A stretch of 64,000 nt of DNA from Priestia megaterium (GCF_023824195.1 NZ_CP085442.1:4192001-4256000); one strand, 5' to 3'; numbered from the stretch's first letter, positions 34,164 through 44,846 are shown. The notes: generated from the sequence alone by a model not told the origin. Numbers and translations are program-made.

Positions 34164-34786
34164 AGTATGATCTTCCTTTCAATCTCTATAATTTTTGTAT
34201 AGTCCTTCGTTCCGTTTGTTTCAATACCGCCAGAAATATCAATCGCCCCAGGCTTGTATGGTAACAAGTTCTCAATGTTAAAAGCATTGATTCCTCCAGC
34301 AATAAAGCATTTTCTACCTAACCTTTGTGCAGCTGATTCATACTGAGGAACGAAGCTCCAATCAAAAGCGACGCCCGTTCCTCCGAATTGTTCTTTAACC
34401 TTGCTATCAATTACATACCCGTCAGCTTCTTCATATACATGCATTTGCTGCAGCGTCTCTTTATTGTGAGGGAGTGCTTTCCACACTTCATATCCACGCT
34501 GCTTTAACTGACGTACGTCCGCAGCTGTTTCTTGCCCGTGGCACTGAATAACATCTAAATTTGTCACAGAGGCAATTTCAAGTATTTGATCTACCGGTGT
34601 ATTAACAAATACTCCTACTAGCGAGACTTGTTTTTTTATTTCATCCGTTACAAACTCATTTACTCGCTCAGGCTTTACATATCGTTTACTTTTAGGGTAG
34701 AAAATAAAGCCAATGTGAGTAGCAGCCGACTTTTTGATTAAAGCTATATCTTGTTTTGATCGAATACCACAGTACTTAATAAGCAT
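34160..34786 (-). CDS. trpF: Phosphoribosylanthranilate isomerase
   Basis: Amadori rearrangement in tryptophan synthesis, (beta-alpha)8 barrel. The 208 residues have [11 protein letters not shown] at the N-terminus (catalytic Cys in KxCG), VIQCHGQET near residue 80 and ISGGIETNG near 191 (phosphate site). The ATG at 34786 overlaps the end of trpC and has a GGGGAAAG site; longer in-frame starts lie deeper inside trpC. Confidence 0.97.
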   Translation of the reverse strand: MLIKYCGIRSKQDIALIKKSAATHIGFIFYPKSKRYVKPERVNEFVTDEIKKQVSLVGVFVNTPVDQILEIASVTNLDVIQCHGQETAADVRQLKQRGYEVWKALPHNKETLQQMHVYEEADGYVIDSKVKEQFGGTGVAFDWSFVPQYESAAQRLGRKCFIAGGINAFNIENLLPYKPGAIDISGGIETNGTKDYTKIIEIERKIIL

Positions 34787-35543
34787 ATTCACTTTCCCCA
34801 AACAGCTTTTCAATCGCTTTGGTTTGATTATCCTGTCTCATAAGCGATTCTCCTACTAAAATAGCTTTTGCTCCGGCTTCTTTTACGTAGGAAACATCAT
34901 CGTATAAGTAAATGCCGCTTTCACTCACTAACAGCTGATCCTTCGGAACGTGCTTGGCGATTTCTTTGGTCTGCTGCAAGCTGGTTTCAAACGTATGAAG
35001 ATTTCGGTTATTGATTCCGATAATTTTCGGCGTAAATACAGCTAACAGCTGTTCGAGCGTTTCTAAAGAATGCACTTCTACTAAACAATCTAACTCTTTT
35101 TCAGCAGCTTGAAGATAAAGCTCTTGCAATTTTAATGGTTCAAGTGCTTCTCCAATGAGTAAAATAGCATCAGCACCGATTCTTGAACTTTCTTCCACTT
35201 GAATGGAATCAATAATGAAATCCTTGCGAAGCACAGGGATAGAGACACGCTGTTTAATATCACTTAGAAACGTTCGATGTCCTTGAAAATAGTGCTGATC
35301 TGTTAACACAGACAAAGCATCTGCTTTTCCTTCTTCGTAGGCTTTAGCAATTTCCACAGGCTGAAAATTCTCTTTTATTAATCCTTTAGAAGGCGAGGCT
35401 TTTTTCACTTCTGCAATAAGAGCCAGCTCCCGATTCGGGTTTGATAAAGCTTCTAAAAATGATCGTTTTGCAACATTTTGCTGTTCGGGTAACTGTAGGT
35501 TTTGAATTTCTTCTTTTTTTGTTTCAATAATTTTATTGAGCAT
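34776..35543 (-). CDS. trpC: Indole-3-glycerol phosphate synthase
   Basis: Ring closure step of tryptophan synthesis. The 255-residue product includes [15 protein letters not shown] near residue 42 (catalytic Glu/Lys), VLRKDFIID near 108 and GINNRNL near 180. ATG at 35543 is preferred over an upstream TTG because of the AAAGGTGG site. It overlaps trpD by 11 nt and trpF by 11 nt. Confidence 0.97.
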   Translation of the reverse strand: MLNKIIETKKEEIQNLQLPEQQNVAKRSFLEALSNPNRELALIAEVKKASPSKGLIKENFQPVEIAKAYEEGKADALSVLTDQHYFQGHRTFLSDIKQRVSIPVLRKDFIIDSIQVEESSRIGADAILLIGEALEPLKLQELYLQAAEKELDCLVEVHSLETLEQLLAVFTPKIIGINNRNLHTFETSLQQTKEIAKHVPKDQLLVSESGIYLYDDVSYVKEAGAKAILVGESLMRQDNQTKAIEKLFGESEYAY

Positions 35544-36558
35544 GTTCAACCACCTTTTTCGATTTCAATCGTTGTAATTGCGTATATGCAGCCCCTGATT
35601 CGATTGTTTCTAAAGCTACAGCTACTCCTTCTTCAAAAGTAGAAACGTTTCCGCTAACGTAAATAGCTGCAGCAGAGTTTAATACGACTGCATTTTTAGC
35701 AGTTACATTACTTTTATTTAAAAATAGCGATTCAATAAGCTCTGCACTCGATTTCGCGTCTTCTACCACTAAGTCTTCAAGCTTCCCTCTCTGTAAGTGT
35801 ACATCCTCTGGTGCAAGCGTATATTCTGTAATGACATTGCCTTGCACTTCTACAATATCCGTTACATCCGTGGCACTAATTTCATCCAAACCGTCTCTGC
35901 CCGCAACCAGAAGGACGTGGTTAGCTCCCAGTACAACAAGCGCTTCTGCTAATTTTCGTGCAAGCTCAATGGAATAAACGCCAATTACTTGCTTTGTGCA
36001 GTTAGTAGGATTTGCTAATGGACCTAATGCATTAAAAACGGTTCTAAACCCTAATTCCTTTCGAGTAGCAGCAACGTGCTTCATAGCAGGGTGATAAAGC
36101 GGCGCAAATAAAAAGGACATGTTGAGGTCAGCCACCGCGTTTTTCACTTCTTTTTCATTTCCTTGAATCCATATATCCAGATGTTCTAACACGTCTGCAC
36201 TTCCGCTTTTAGAAGACACAGCGCGATTCCCGTGTTTCGCAACCTTTACTCCAGCAGCAGATGCCACAATCGCACTAGCCGTCGAGATATTAAAAGTAGA
36301 GGCGCCGTCTCCTCCCGTACCGCATGTATCTACTACGTTTAATTCTTCTAGAGAAATAGCATTCATATTATTTTTCATACCTCGGACAAAACCAACAATT
36401 TCATCAACGGTTTCTCCTCGATACGTTAAGATGGTTAGCACGCTAGCAATTTGAGCTGCCGGGACTTTACCGTTCATAATATCATTCATAATTTTTTCTG
36501 CTTCTTCCGCTGAAAGTGACTCGCCGCGCAAACACTTTTTTAACAATTCTTTAAACAT
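35533..36558 (-). CDS. trpD: Anthranilate phosphoribosyltransferase
   Basis: Transfers phosphoribose from PRPP to anthranilate. The 341 residues contain the glycine-rich PRPP loop [17 protein letters not shown] near residue 77, [18 protein letters not shown] near 103 and GRDGLDE near 218. The ATG at 36558 has AAGGAGG 6 nt upstream and overlaps the trpE stop by 8 nt. Confidence 0.97.
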   Translation of the reverse strand: MFKELLKKCLRGESLSAEEAEKIMNDIMNGKVPAAQIASVLTILTYRGETVDEIVGFVRGMKNNMNAISLEELNVVDTCGTGGDGASTFNISTASAIVASAAGVKVAKHGNRAVSSKSGSADVLEHLDIWIQGNEKEVKNAVADLNMSFLFAPLYHPAMKHVAATRKELGFRTVFNALGPLANPTNCTKQVIGVYSIELARKLAEALVVLGANHVLLVAGRDGLDEISATDVTDIVEVQGNVITEYTLAPEDVHLQRGKLEDLVVEDAKSSAELIESLFLNKSNVTAKNAVVLNSAAAIYVSGNVSTFEEGVAVALETIESGAAYTQLQRLKSKKVVEHAQ

Positions 36559-38065
36559 ATACATCCTCCTTTTTATCGTAGATGTTTTGAGCTAATTGAA
36601 TTGTTTTGATTAAAGCGCTAGCTTTATTGCGGGTTTCTTTCCACTCAAGCTCCGGTTTTGAGTCAGCAACCACTCCTGCTCCGGCCTGGATATAAGCGGT
36701 CTGGTCTTTCAAAAGAATGGTCCGAATCGCAATGCACGAATCAATGTTTCCATCAAATCCGAGATATGCTACGGTTCCTGCATATACATTTCGCGCAACT
36801 GGTTCAATTTCATTTAAGATTTGCATCGCTCGTACTTTTGGAGCGCCAGATACGGTACCCGCTGGAAATGCAGAAAGCAGCGCATCAATAGGATGTACTT
36901 TTTCGTCAAGGCGTCCTGTCACTTTAGAAATCAAGTGCATGACGTGCGAAAAGTTAACCTGCTGCATTAATACTGGTGTTTGGACACTTCCATACTGTGC
37001 AACTCGGCCGATGTCATTTCTTGCTAAGTCCACGAGCATATAGTGTTCTGCCCGCTCTTTTTCATCGTTAATTAAGTCTTCGTACAAGCGCGCATCTTCT
37101 TCTGCATCCCTGCCACGTCTTCTCGTTCCTGCAATCGGATGAATTTCTAAATGGCCGTTTTCAATTTGAATCAACCGCTCAGGAGAACTTCCAATTAACT
37201 CCGCGCCTTTTACTTTCACGTAAAATAAATAAGGAGACGGATTAACTAATCGCAATACTCTGTAAATATCAAATCCAGCTACGGTCGTATCAATTTGAAA
37301 TCTCTGCGACAATACGGCTTGAAAAACATCTCCGCTTTTGATGTATTCCTTAATTTTTTCCACATCTTGCACAAATTTATCTTTTTGGTATGACGATGTC
37401 ACGCCTTCAAAGCTAACTTCGCGCTGCTCGCTTTCAAACATCATTGGCTTTTCTTTCACCGTCTGTGCTATTCTTTCAACATATCTATTGATCTCTGCTA
37501 GAGCTTCACCGTATTTTTCTTTTTTCTGCTGTTCTTTGTCTTGCTCATTAAGCTGAATGTAGTGAATCACCATAAGCTCTTTTGTTTGATGATTATAAGC
37601 AAGCATCGTTTGACAATAGATAAAGTGAAAAGTAGGCATGTTCAAATCGTTTTGGGCATGTACGTTTACTTTTTCAATTTGCGATACTGCGTCGTAGCTG
37701 ATAAACCCTACTGCTCCTCCTTTAAAAGGAAGTGCAAGGTCTGGTACTTTCACTTTCAGCTCTTGCTGAATTTTACAAAATACCTCTTTAAAGCTGTCTC
37801 CTTGCAGCACAGGGTGAAGCTGCTTGTTTTTTGCTAGATAGGTTCCGTTTTCTTCCTCAACATACAAAAATGGATTTAAGCCAATAAAAGAATAATTGGA
37901 CCATGGTGATGATTCATCATTACTTTCAAGCAAATATACGGCTTCATCTTTTACTTGTTGAAAAAGATCAACAGGTGTCATGCTATCGATAAATATTTTT
38001 TTTATAATTGGAATGGTTAAATACTCTGTAGAGTCTTCTAAAAAAGAAGTATAAGTGTTCGTCAT
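36551..38065 (-). CDS. trpE: Anthranilate synthase component I
   Basis: Converts chorismate and ammonia/glutamine to anthranilate, the committed step to tryptophan. The 504 residues keep the LLES tryptophan-feedback motif near residue 45 and the catalytic region (GSSPERL near 290, HPIAGTRRRG near 310, GTVSGAPKVRAM near 410). No trpG follows, as in B. subtilis where the glutamine amidotransferase is encoded in the folate operon. Start at ATG 38065; its ribosome binding site GGAGG lies in a hairpin (38077-38091) that TRAP may favour. Confidence 0.97.
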   Translation of the reverse strand: MTNTYTSFLEDSTEYLTIPIIKKIFIDSMTPVDLFQQVKDEAVYLLESNDESSPWSNYSFIGLNPFLYVEEENGTYLAKNKQLHPVLQGDSFKEVFCKIQQELKVKVPDLALPFKGGAVGFISYDAVSQIEKVNVHAQNDLNMPTFHFIYCQTMLAYNHQTKELMVIHYIQLNEQDKEQQKKEKYGEALAEINRYVERIAQTVKEKPMMFESEQREVSFEGVTSSYQKDKFVQDVEKIKEYIKSGDVFQAVLSQRFQIDTTVAGFDIYRVLRLVNPSPYLFYVKVKGAELIGSSPERLIQIENGHLEIHPIAGTRRRGRDAEEDARLYEDLINDEKERAEHYMLVDLARNDIGRVAQYGSVQTPVLMQQVNFSHVMHLISKVTGRLDEKVHPIDALLSAFPAGTVSGAPKVRAMQILNEIEPVARNVYAGTVAYLGFDGNIDSCIAIRTILLKDQTAYIQAGAGVVADSKPELEWKETRNKASALIKTIQLAQNIYDKKEDVYV

Positions 38066-38076
38066 ATCTTTCAATC

Positions 38077-38091
38077 CTCCATTTCATGGAG
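38077..38091 (-). promoter_or_regulatory. Shine-Dalgarno-sequestering hairpin of trpE
   Basis: On the minus strand CTCCAT, a 3-base loop and ATGGAG pair so that the trpE ribosome binding site GGAGG is partly enclosed. This parallels the B. subtilis mechanism in which TRAP binding promotes formation of a blocking hairpin and reduces trpE translation. Confidence 0.65.
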
Positions 38092-38126
38092 AATGAGAAT
38101 AGATGAGGTTATATAAAAGAGGATAT

Positions 38127-38168
38127 AATAAATAAACCCAAAGACACATCAAAAATGGGCCTTTGGGT
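38127..38168 (-). terminator. trp leader attenuator terminator
   Basis: ACCCAAAG (38136-38143) and CTTTGGGT (38161-38168) form an 8-bp stem in the minus-strand RNA, followed by TTTATTTATT. It sits between the TRAP-binding repeats and trpE, where TRAP-dependent termination is expected. Confidence 0.85.
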
Positions 38169-38187
38169 ATACGAATGGTAAAATTCA

Positions 38188-38280
38188 CTCAACTAAACTC
38201 TGCTCAACTGTCTCATTCTCGTCTACCCTAATCTCAACTAAACTGTCTATTGTTTTCTCATAACTAAAATCTCTAAACTA
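38188..38280 (-). promoter_or_regulatory. TRAP-binding region of the trp leader, (G/U)AG repeats
   Basis: The minus-strand RNA carries at least 14 GAG or UAG triplets, mostly spaced 2 nt apart; on the plus strand they appear as CTC/CTA starting at 38188, 38193, 38198, 38203, 38212, 38218, 38223, 38228, 38233, 38238, 38247, 38257, 38264, 38273 and 38278. The 11-subunit TRAP ring binds such repeats, so this is a direct match to the known B. subtilis attenuation system. mtrB is at 45125-45355 in this window. Confidence 0.93.
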
Positions 38281-38291
38281 ACTTGTTACCA

Positions 38292-38321
38292 ATTGTAGTA
38301 CGTTTCAAATTCATTTGTCAA
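38292..38321 (-). promoter_or_regulatory. trp operon promoter
   Basis: TTGACA (perfect -35, plus-strand 38316-38321) and TACAAT (-10, 38292-38297) with an 18-base spacer. Transcription would begin about 10 bases before the first TRAP triplets. It lies 25 bases before the aroB stop region ends, so trp can be transcribed alone or by readthrough from aroC-aroB. Confidence 0.88.
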
Positions 38322-38348
38322 CTACTATCTACTTGGCTTTAGATGAAA

Positions 38349-39431
38349 CTAAGCTTTAAGCTCTTCATTCAGCAGTTTAAGAATCACTTCATCTTCTACT
38401 TGTTGAACAAAAGGTTTGCCTATGCCTTCAAGCAGTACCATATGAACATTGCTTGATTTAGACTTCTTGTCTGCTTTCATTCTTACGAGCAGTTTTTCAG
38501 CTGAAAGATGGTTTGGGACAGACGTCTTGTAGCCAAATTTTTCAAACCATTTCGCAATGTCGTCCACAGAGAACTGACTTTTCCCAAGAACATTGCTGAC
38601 TTTCATAGCAAACAGCATACCAATCGCTACGCCTTCTCCGTGGCTGATTTGTCCATAGCCGCACTCTGCTTCGATCGCATGACCTAGCGTATGTCCAAAG
38701 TTCAGATGAGCGCGAACGCCAGCTTCTGTCTCATCTTCTTTTACAACAGCTGCTTTGACTAAAATACCGTTTTGAATAGCATAAATTAATTTTTCATCTT
38801 GTAAATCAGTCAGCGATTGTATATTTTGCTGAAGCCATTCATAAAATGCTTCATCGTGAATAAAAGCGTGTTTAATCACTTCTGCAAAACCGGAACGCCA
38901 CTCTCTTTCGGGAAGCGTTTTAAGAAGATCAATGTCATAAACAACCGCTTCAGGCTGATAAAAAGCACCAATCATATTTTTTCCAAGCTCATGATTAATG
39001 GCTACTTTACCGCCTACAGCACTATCGTGAGCAAGAAGCGTCGTTGGCACTTGAATAAAAGAAATTCCTCTCATATAAGTAGCGGCTACAAATCCAGCTA
39101 AATCGCCAACCACCCCTCCGCCAAAAGCAATAACGAGCGCATTGCGGTCAAGCTGCTGTTCGAGCGCAAATGTCTGACAATCGTAGTAATGTTGAAATGA
39201 CTTTGCATGTTCACCGCTTGGCACTACGTATTTAGCCACTTTAAACTTCGTCTCAATCGCTTTTACAACCGCTTCTCCATAATATGAATCTACAGCTGAA
39301 TCAGTGATGATTAACACGGACGACAGATTAGGTTTTACACTCTCGATAATAGAAGGCAGCTTTTCAATTAATCCATTTCCTAAATAAAGAGGATATGTTT
39401 TGGATAAAGTTTGAATATCAATTTGCAACAT
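38349..39431 (-). CDS. aroB: 3-dehydroquinate synthase
   Basis: Second shikimate-pathway enzyme (DAHP to 3-dehydroquinate), NAD- and metal-dependent. The 360 residues contain GGGVVGDLAGFVAATYMRGI near residue 105, VPTTLLAHDSAVGGK near 127 and FGHTLGHAIE near 245 (metal ligands His). Its start overlaps the aroC stop by one base. In B. subtilis aroH follows; here the trp leader follows directly. Confidence 0.97.
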   Translation of the reverse strand: MLQIDIQTLSKTYPLYLGNGLIEKLPSIIESVKPNLSSVLIITDSAVDSYYGEAVVKAIETKFKVAKYVVPSGEHAKSFQHYYDCQTFALEQQLDRNALVIAFGGGVVGDLAGFVAATYMRGISFIQVPTTLLAHDSAVGGKVAINHELGKNMIGAFYQPEAVVYDIDLLKTLPEREWRSGFAEVIKHAFIHDEAFYEWLQQNIQSLTDLQDEKLIYAIQNGILVKAAVVKEDETEAGVRAHLNFGHTLGHAIEAECGYGQISHGEGVAIGMLFAMKVSNVLGKSQFSVDDIAKWFEKFGYKTSVPNHLSAEKLLVRMKADKKSKSSNVHMVLLEGIGKPFVQQVEDEVILKLLNEELKA

Positions 39432-40603
39432 TAAAACTCCCTCGCATGTGCACGCATTTTCTCAATATTTTCAGCAATTAAATCAATTCGGTCTTGTCCA
39501 AACTGTTCGATTAGCGCATCAGCCAGTTCCCAAGCTACAACGGCTTCTGCTACAACGCTTGCCGCCGGCACAGCGCAGCTGTCTGAACGTTCGATGCTTG
39601 CCTCGAAGGCTTCTTTTGTTTCAATATCAACACTTTTTAACGGCTTGTAAAGCGTTGGAATAGGTTTCATTACACCGCGTACTACAATTGGCATACCTGT
39701 TGTCATGCCGCCTTCAAAGCCGCCTAAGTTGTTTGTTTTACGGGTATATCCATTCTTTTCATCCCATAGAATTTCGTCATGAACTTCGCTTCCTGGTCTG
39801 CGAGCCGCTTCAAATCCAATCCCAAACTCAACGCCCTTAAATGCATTAATGCTCATAACAGCTGCAGCAATCTTCGCATCTAATTTACGATCGTAATGAA
39901 CATAGCTGCCTACTCCTGCTGGCACGCCTTCAATAATAACTTCTACTACGCCTCCGATAGAATCGCCGTTTTTCTTAGCATCATCGATTGCTTGCATCAT
40001 GTCTTTCTCAACAGCTGAGTCAAAACATCTTACTGGAGAAGCTTCAGTGACTTCTTGAAGTTCCTCTAAGCTTTTGTATTGAGGCGGATTTGCCTGTACG
40101 CCGCCAATTTCTAATACATGTCCAGCTACAGAAATCCCGAACTGAGCAAGGATTTGACGAGCGACAGCACCTGCTGCTACCCTTACAGTTGTTTCACGAG
40201 CTGAAGAACGTTCTAATACATTTCTCATATCGCGATGACCATATTTAATAGCGCCGTTTAAATCAGCATGCCCTGGTCTTGGTCTTGAGATCTTACGCTT
40301 TACTTCTTCTGATTCTTCTTCAGAGATTGGCTCGATGCCCATAATTTTTGTCCAGTGTTTCCAGTCGTTATTTTCTACCGCTAACGTAATAGGAGATCCT
40401 AACGTATAGCCGTGGCGGACACCGCTTAAAATTTCCGCTTGATCTTTTTCAATTTGCATACGTCTTCCGCGACCATGACCTTTTTGTCTTCGCGCTAAAT
40501 CTGTATTGATGTCTTCCGCTGTTAAAGGAAGCCCTGCCGGAACACCCTCTAAAATAGTAGTCAACTGTGGACCATGTGATTCTCCTGCTGTTAAATATCG
40601 CAT
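39431..40603 (-). CDS. aroC: Chorismate synthase
   Basis: Forms chorismate from EPSP with reduced FMN (called aroF in B. subtilis). The 390 residues begin [14 protein letters not shown] and include [13 protein letters not shown] near residue 42, [15 protein letters not shown] near 110 and [15 protein letters not shown] near 132. First enzyme gene of the supraoperon after cheR. Confidence 0.98.
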   Translation of the reverse strand: MRYLTAGESHGPQLTTILEGVPAGLPLTAEDINTDLARRQKGHGRGRRMQIEKDQAEILSGVRHGYTLGSPITLAVENNDWKHWTKIMGIEPISEEESEEVKRKISRPRPGHADLNGAIKYGHRDMRNVLERSSARETTVRVAAGAVARQILAQFGISVAGHVLEIGGVQANPPQYKSLEELQEVTEASPVRCFDSAVEKDMMQAIDDAKKNGDSIGGVVEVIIEGVPAGVGSYVHYDRKLDAKIAAAVMSINAFKGVEFGIGFEAARRPGSEVHDEILWDEKNGYTRKTNNLGGFEGGMTTGMPIVVRGVMKPIPTLYKPLKSVDIETKEAFEASIERSDSCAVPAASVVAEAVVAWELADALIEQFGQDRIDLIAENIEKMRAHAREF

Positions 40604-40737
40604 AATCGTACCTCCGCTTAATATGTATTATTCGTCAGAATTTTTCCATTTTTAAATATGACTATACCATACTATAACATAAGAATGTACAAAAAGTTTC
40701 ACCTCAGCTTTTAAAAAACCGCTTCAGATTGTCTCGA

Positions 40738-41520
40738 TTAAATGGTCTTTACTTTTCTGTAAAAAAACGTATCAGCCGTTTCAAATCCATACTTTTGCGG
40801 AGTAAAAACCTGTTCTGTGCTACCTACAAATAAGATGCCGCCAGGTGCTAAAGCTCTGCTAAATTTTTCATATAAAGCATGCTTTGCTTCATCTGTAAAA
40901 TAAATAAGCACATTTCGACAAACAATCAAGTCAACGTTTTTTGGAAAAGAGTCTGACAGTAAGTTATGTTTTTGAAAAACAACTGTTTTTTTGATTTTTT
41001 CATCTAATAAGTACCCGGTTCCTCTTTGTTGAAAGTACTTATTTTTCATCGAAACAGGCATTTCCTGAAGTGAACGTTCATCATAAAAGCCTATTTTTGC
41101 TTTTTCTATCACTTTTTCATCCAAATCGGTCGCCAATATAGAAATACGTGAAAGCGGAAAAAATGTTGATAAAACCATCGCTAGTGTATATGGCTCTTCC
41201 CCTGTTGAACAGGCAGCGCTCCACACTTTCAGGTCTGTTTTTCCTTTTACAAGAGTCGGTAAAATTTTTCGCTCCAATATATCCCACCGCTGATAGTTGC
41301 GATAAAACTCTGACACGTTAATCGTCATCCGATCTAAAAACTCCTCAAGCAGTTCGTTGTTACTGTTCATTGCTCGATAATATTCAAAAAAACTAGAAAA
41401 ACCTTTTTTTTCATACAGGGAGGTGAGGCGGCGTTGCATTTGAGACTGCTTATATAGTGATAAATCAATGCCTGTTTTTATTTTCATTTTCTCCACAAAC
41501 GCGTCGTATTCATCTATCAT
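40738..41520 (-). CDS. cheR: Chemotaxis protein methyltransferase CheR
   Basis: Methylates glutamates of chemoreceptors with SAM during adaptation. The 260-residue product has the N-terminal helical CheR domain (INVSEFYRNYQRWDIL near residue 67), the SAM site SAACSTGEEPYTLAMVL near 101 and DLIVCRNVLIYF near 199. It lies upstream of aroC as in B. subtilis, far from the main chemotaxis operon. Confidence 0.96.
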   Translation of the reverse strand: MIDEYDAFVEKMKIKTGIDLSLYKQSQMQRRLTSLYEKKGFSSFFEYYRAMNSNNELLEEFLDRMTINVSEFYRNYQRWDILERKILPTLVKGKTDLKVWSAACSTGEEPYTLAMVLSTFFPLSRISILATDLDEKVIEKAKIGFYDERSLQEMPVSMKNKYFQQRGTGYLLDEKIKKTVVFQKHNLLSDSFPKNVDLIVCRNVLIYFTDEAKHALYEKFSRALAPGGILFVGSTEQVFTPQKYGFETADTFFYRKVKTI

Positions 41521-41687
41521 TTTTGACTCTCCTTTCTCATTTCTATACGTTTATGTTAGACGTATAAGGAAATAAAACCTTTATATACGCTTATCTTCTT
41601 ATTAATATATCGGAATACATTGTGAAAATGTTTATGTAGAGAGACATTCGCAATCAATAGCCTAGGACCTATTTATAAACACAATAA

Positions 41688-41717
41688 AAAAGACGAATGA
41701 AAATTCATTCGTCTCCT
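41688..41717 (-). terminator. Terminator of ndk
   Basis: AGACGAATGAA and TTCATTCGTCT (41691-41714) pair; the minus-strand RNA then reads TTTTTTATT. Confidence 0.88.
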
Positions 41718-41730
41718 TGCGCTATCTAAA

Positions 41731-42180
41731 TTAGTAAATCCAAGCGTCTGCGTCTTTTTTATAGAAAGTCAGCTCTTCACTTTCAAAGAATAAGCTGATT
41801 TCACGCTCCGCACTTTCTGGTGAATCTGAGCCGTGAATAATATTCTTATCGACAATCAGTCCATAATCACCTCGAATAGTTCCAGGAAGCGCTTCTTGAG
41901 GGTTAGTTTTTCCCACCATTTGACGTGATACTGAAATCACGTTTTCACCTTCCCATACCATAGCAAAAACTGGACCTGATGTGATAAATTTCACTAACTC
42001 ACCGAAGAAAGGTTTCTCTTTATGTTCACCGTAGTGTGTTTCAGCTAATTCCTGCGAAATATGCATAAGCTTAGCTCCAACTAATTGAAAACCTTTTTTC
42101 TCAAAGCGAGAAATAACCTCACCAATAATGCTTCTTTGTACCCCGTCTGGTTTGACCATTAAAAACGTTTTTTGTATCAT
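41731..42180 (-). CDS. ndk: Nucleoside diphosphate kinase
   Basis: Equilibrates nucleoside di- and triphosphates. The 149 residues contain VKPDGVQR near residue 10 and the active-site histidine motif [16 protein letters not shown] (His about 115, NxxHGSD). Start at the ATG 42180; an in-frame GTG at 42192 overlaps the ribosome binding site. Confidence 0.98.
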   Translation of the reverse strand: MIQKTFLMVKPDGVQRSIIGEVISRFEKKGFQLVGAKLMHISQELAETHYGEHKEKPFFGELVKFITSGPVFAMVWEGENVISVSRQMVGKTNPQEALPGTIRGDYGLIVDKNIIHGSDSPESAEREISLFFESEELTFYKKDADAWIY

Positions 42181-42295
42181 TTTACTCTCCACCCCTGAAG
42201 TTCATGATATGTAAACAAGTTTTGAAAGCGCAATCACACCTCATGAAGATATTAACATTGTTTCGAGCAGTTTACAACTTATGAAAGTAAATAAA

Positions 42296-43261
42296 TCAAA
42301 ATTTCCGTTTTCCAATGTACTTCGCAATTTGATGCAGCGTTTTTTTCGCCTTGTTTGGCGGCAGTTCTTCTAAAATGCTCATCGCTTTTTGCAGATAACG
42401 ATCGCTCATCTCAAATGAACGTTCAATGGCGTTAGAAGATTTAATATCAGAAATAATTTCATTGATCAGCTCTTGCTCATATTCCCTCTCGAAAAGCTGT
42501 TCTACTTTATCTCGAAACTCAGCATTTTCAATGGCATACAAAACTGGCAGCGTAATATTTCCTTGCAGTAAGTCGCTGCCAACTGGTTTCCCAAGCTGTT
42601 CTTCTGATGAGATAAAATCTAAAATGTCATCGGTAATTTGAAATGACATTCCCACGTAATATCCAAACCAAAATAAACGTTTATGTATATCTTTAGGAGC
42701 TCCCGCTGCAATTGCGCCTAACTGACAGCTTGCAGCAATTAGCAGTGCCGTTTTACGTTTAATTCTACGCAGATACACGCGTAAGTTTTGGTTTAGGTTG
42801 TATTTGTCCTTAATCTGTTCAATTTCACCGAGCGTTAATTCCACCATCGTATTAGATAAAATTTTATGTGCTTCCACATCTTTAACCTCACTCATAACTT
42901 CAAGCGCACGAGCAAAGATGTAATCCCCTGTATACATAGCAATACGATTGTCCCATTTTGCCTTAATTGTTGGTTTTCCGCGTCGCTTATCAGCGTCATC
43001 GATAACATCATCATGAACAAGAGACGCCATATGAATCAGCTCAAGCGCTACTGCCACATGTTTGATTTGGTCGATGTTGTAATGCCCAAATTTAGCTGCC
43101 AACAAAACAAATACAGGGCGAATTCGTTTCCCCCCTGCTTGTAAAAGGTGAAGAGAAGCATCTGTGATAAGTGTTTCATCGGTATGAACAGTTTGTTCAA
43201 GTTCTTTCTCAATAAGGGTAATATCCGTATTCAAAAAAGCGTACATCATTTTTAGTTTCAT
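42296..43261 (-). CDS. hepT: Heptaprenyl diphosphate synthase component II
   Basis: Catalytic subunit that elongates farnesyl diphosphate to the C35 chain of menaquinone-7. The 321 residues have both aspartate-rich motifs, D84-D-V-I-D88 followed by RRGKPT, and a second DDILD in QITDDILDF, plus GGKRIRPV near residue 43. Start at ATG 43261 with AAGGTGAG. It works with HepS encoded upstream; menG lies between them. Confidence 0.97.
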   Translation of the reverse strand: MKLKMMYAFLNTDITLIEKELEQTVHTDETLITDASLHLLQAGGKRIRPVFVLLAAKFGHYNIDQIKHVAVALELIHMASLVHDDVIDDADKRRGKPTIKAKWDNRIAMYTGDYIFARALEVMSEVKDVEAHKILSNTMVELTLGEIEQIKDKYNLNQNLRVYLRRIKRKTALLIAASCQLGAIAAGAPKDIHKRLFWFGYYVGMSFQITDDILDFISSEEQLGKPVGSDLLQGNITLPVLYAIENAEFRDKVEQLFEREYEQELINEIISDIKSSNAIERSFEMSDRYLQKAMSILEELPPNKAKKTLHQIAKYIGKRKF

Positions 43262-43342
43262 TGGACTCACCTTGCATTATATATTCATTCTTTACTCCTT
43301 ATCCTACAGGCTGTTGCACCTGTAGGACAAGCTTTTTCTCTT

Positions 43343-44047
43343 TTATCGTTTGTACCCTAGATGCATCGCTGCTACTCCACCTGTGTAAGATTTCACTTCA
43401 ACATCTGTCAAACCGGCTTCACGGAACATATCAGCCAATTTTTTTTGACCTGGAAAGTCCCTAGCTGACTCTTGAAGCCATGAATATTCATCATAGCTTT
43501 TAGCGACCATCTTTCCAAGCGCAGGCATAATATACTTAAAATAAAGCAAGTACATTTGTCGGTAGCCAATCATCGTGGGCTGAGACGTTTCAAGGCAAAC
43601 CACTTTTCCGCCAGGTTTCACGACGCGCTGCATTTCCTTTAAAACTTGAAGGTAATCGGGCACGTTGCGCAGTCCGAATCCAATCGTTACATAGTCAAAT
43701 GAATTATCTTCAAAAGGAAGTTCCATTGCATTGCCATGTAGTAAGGTAATATTTGAAAAAGGTGAGTTTTTTACTTTCTCTTCACCAATCTTTAGCATAT
43801 TTTGACTAAAATCCAGGCCAACTGCCTCTCCTGTTTCTCCAACTGCTTCAGCCATAGCTAGCGTCCAATCCGCAGTTCCGCAACAAACATCTAAAGCTTT
43901 TGTTCCTTTTTGAACATTCATTCGCTTCATCGTATCTTTGCGCCATGCCTTATGACGCTGAAAACTAATAACAGAATTCATTTGATCATAATTTTTGTAT
44001 ATTTTTTCAAATACGCCATGGACACGCTGTTCTTTTGATTGCTGCAT
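43343..44047 (-). CDS. menG: Demethylmenaquinone methyltransferase
   Basis: Final SAM-dependent C-methylation in menaquinone synthesis (also named menH/ubiE). The 234 residues include [17 protein letters not shown] near residue 48 (SAM motif), [13 protein letters not shown] near 78 and FGLRNVPDY near 117, typical of the UbiE family. It lies between hepS and hepT, 4 nt after hepS, as in B. subtilis. Confidence 0.97.
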   Translation of the reverse strand: MQQSKEQRVHGVFEKIYKNYDQMNSVISFQRHKAWRKDTMKRMNVQKGTKALDVCCGTADWTLAMAEAVGETGEAVGLDFSQNMLKIGEEKVKNSPFSNITLLHGNAMELPFEDNSFDYVTIGFGLRNVPDYLQVLKEMQRVVKPGGKVVCLETSQPTMIGYRQMYLLYFKYIMPALGKMVAKSYDEYSWLQESARDFPGQKKLADMFREAGLTDVEVKSYTGGVAAMHLGYKR

Positions 44048-44051
44048 ATCT

Positions 44052-44846
44052 CTATCCTTCTCCTACGACATTTTTCAGCACTTCTAAGCTAGATGTAAGT
44101 TCATCTAAGTGCTCTCTTAAAAACTCATTCATCACAAATTCACTTCGTAAGTATCCTCTAACAATATTTACAGACTGTTGAGTATACGAATAAAGGTATT
44201 CTTTTATTTGTTCTTGATTCATGCCAATTTGTTTGCAATAGTTTAGCAAGAGAGTAGGTTCTTTATGCTGTAATGACTTTAATTGCTTTAATATCCCGTT
44301 CAAATACGCTGCATGTTTTAAAAGTTCTTTCCACTCTTCACGTTCAAAATAGTCACATAAGCATCTTACAAACGATGATTCTGCTGCTAAAAAACTATTC
44401 ATAACGTCGTGTGGATTAGTAGAGCGATTGTTATAAATGTGTATCTTAGCGATATTAATTTCTTTAATAGCAGATGCTATAACTTTCATTAAATTCAGCT
44501 GGCTGCTTTGAGCTAAATAGTAATAGTACAGGCCGCTGTAATAATCTCCGGCCAAAACTACCAGCTGCCGCTCATGCAGCTTCCCTTCATTTCCGCTAAC
44601 ATTTTGAGTGGAGACTAGATCGTGGGTATCAAGTGCGGTTTGAACGAGCATCACAGATAGCACAGAGCTGTTCTTTTTTTCTTCTTCCATTGAAAGAGTA
44701 TCTAAGAACGAACACATGTACAGTAATCTATTTTCATCAATACGCGGATGATGAATATATTTTTTTACATATGGATGACTTAATTCAACATGAAGCTGTT
44801 CTTTCATGTTGGCCACAATATCATAGATGGTTTTTACGCTCATCAT
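44052..44846 (-). CDS. hepS: Heptaprenyl diphosphate synthase component I
   Basis: Non-catalytic partner of HepT needed for chain-length-specific prenyl synthesis. The 264-residue all-helical protein has ALDTHDLV near residue 80 and [15 protein letters not shown] near 105, family hallmarks. The ATG at 44846 is preferred to upstream in-frame starts because AAAGGGAG lies 6-8 nt upstream. An AT-rich region with two TATAAT-like boxes at about 44910-44925 may hold its promoter. Confidence 0.93.
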   Translation of the reverse strand: MMSVKTIYDIVANMKEQLHVELSHPYVKKYIHHPRIDENRLLYMCSFLDTLSMEEEKKNSSVLSVMLVQTALDTHDLVSTQNVSGNEGKLHERQLVVLAGDYYSGLYYYYLAQSSQLNLMKVIASAIKEINIAKIHIYNNRSTNPHDVMNSFLAAESSFVRCLCDYFEREEWKELLKHAAYLNGILKQLKSLQHKEPTLLLNYCKQIGMNQEQIKEYLYSYTQQSVNIVRGYLRSEFVMNEFLREHLDELTSSLEVLKNVVGEG

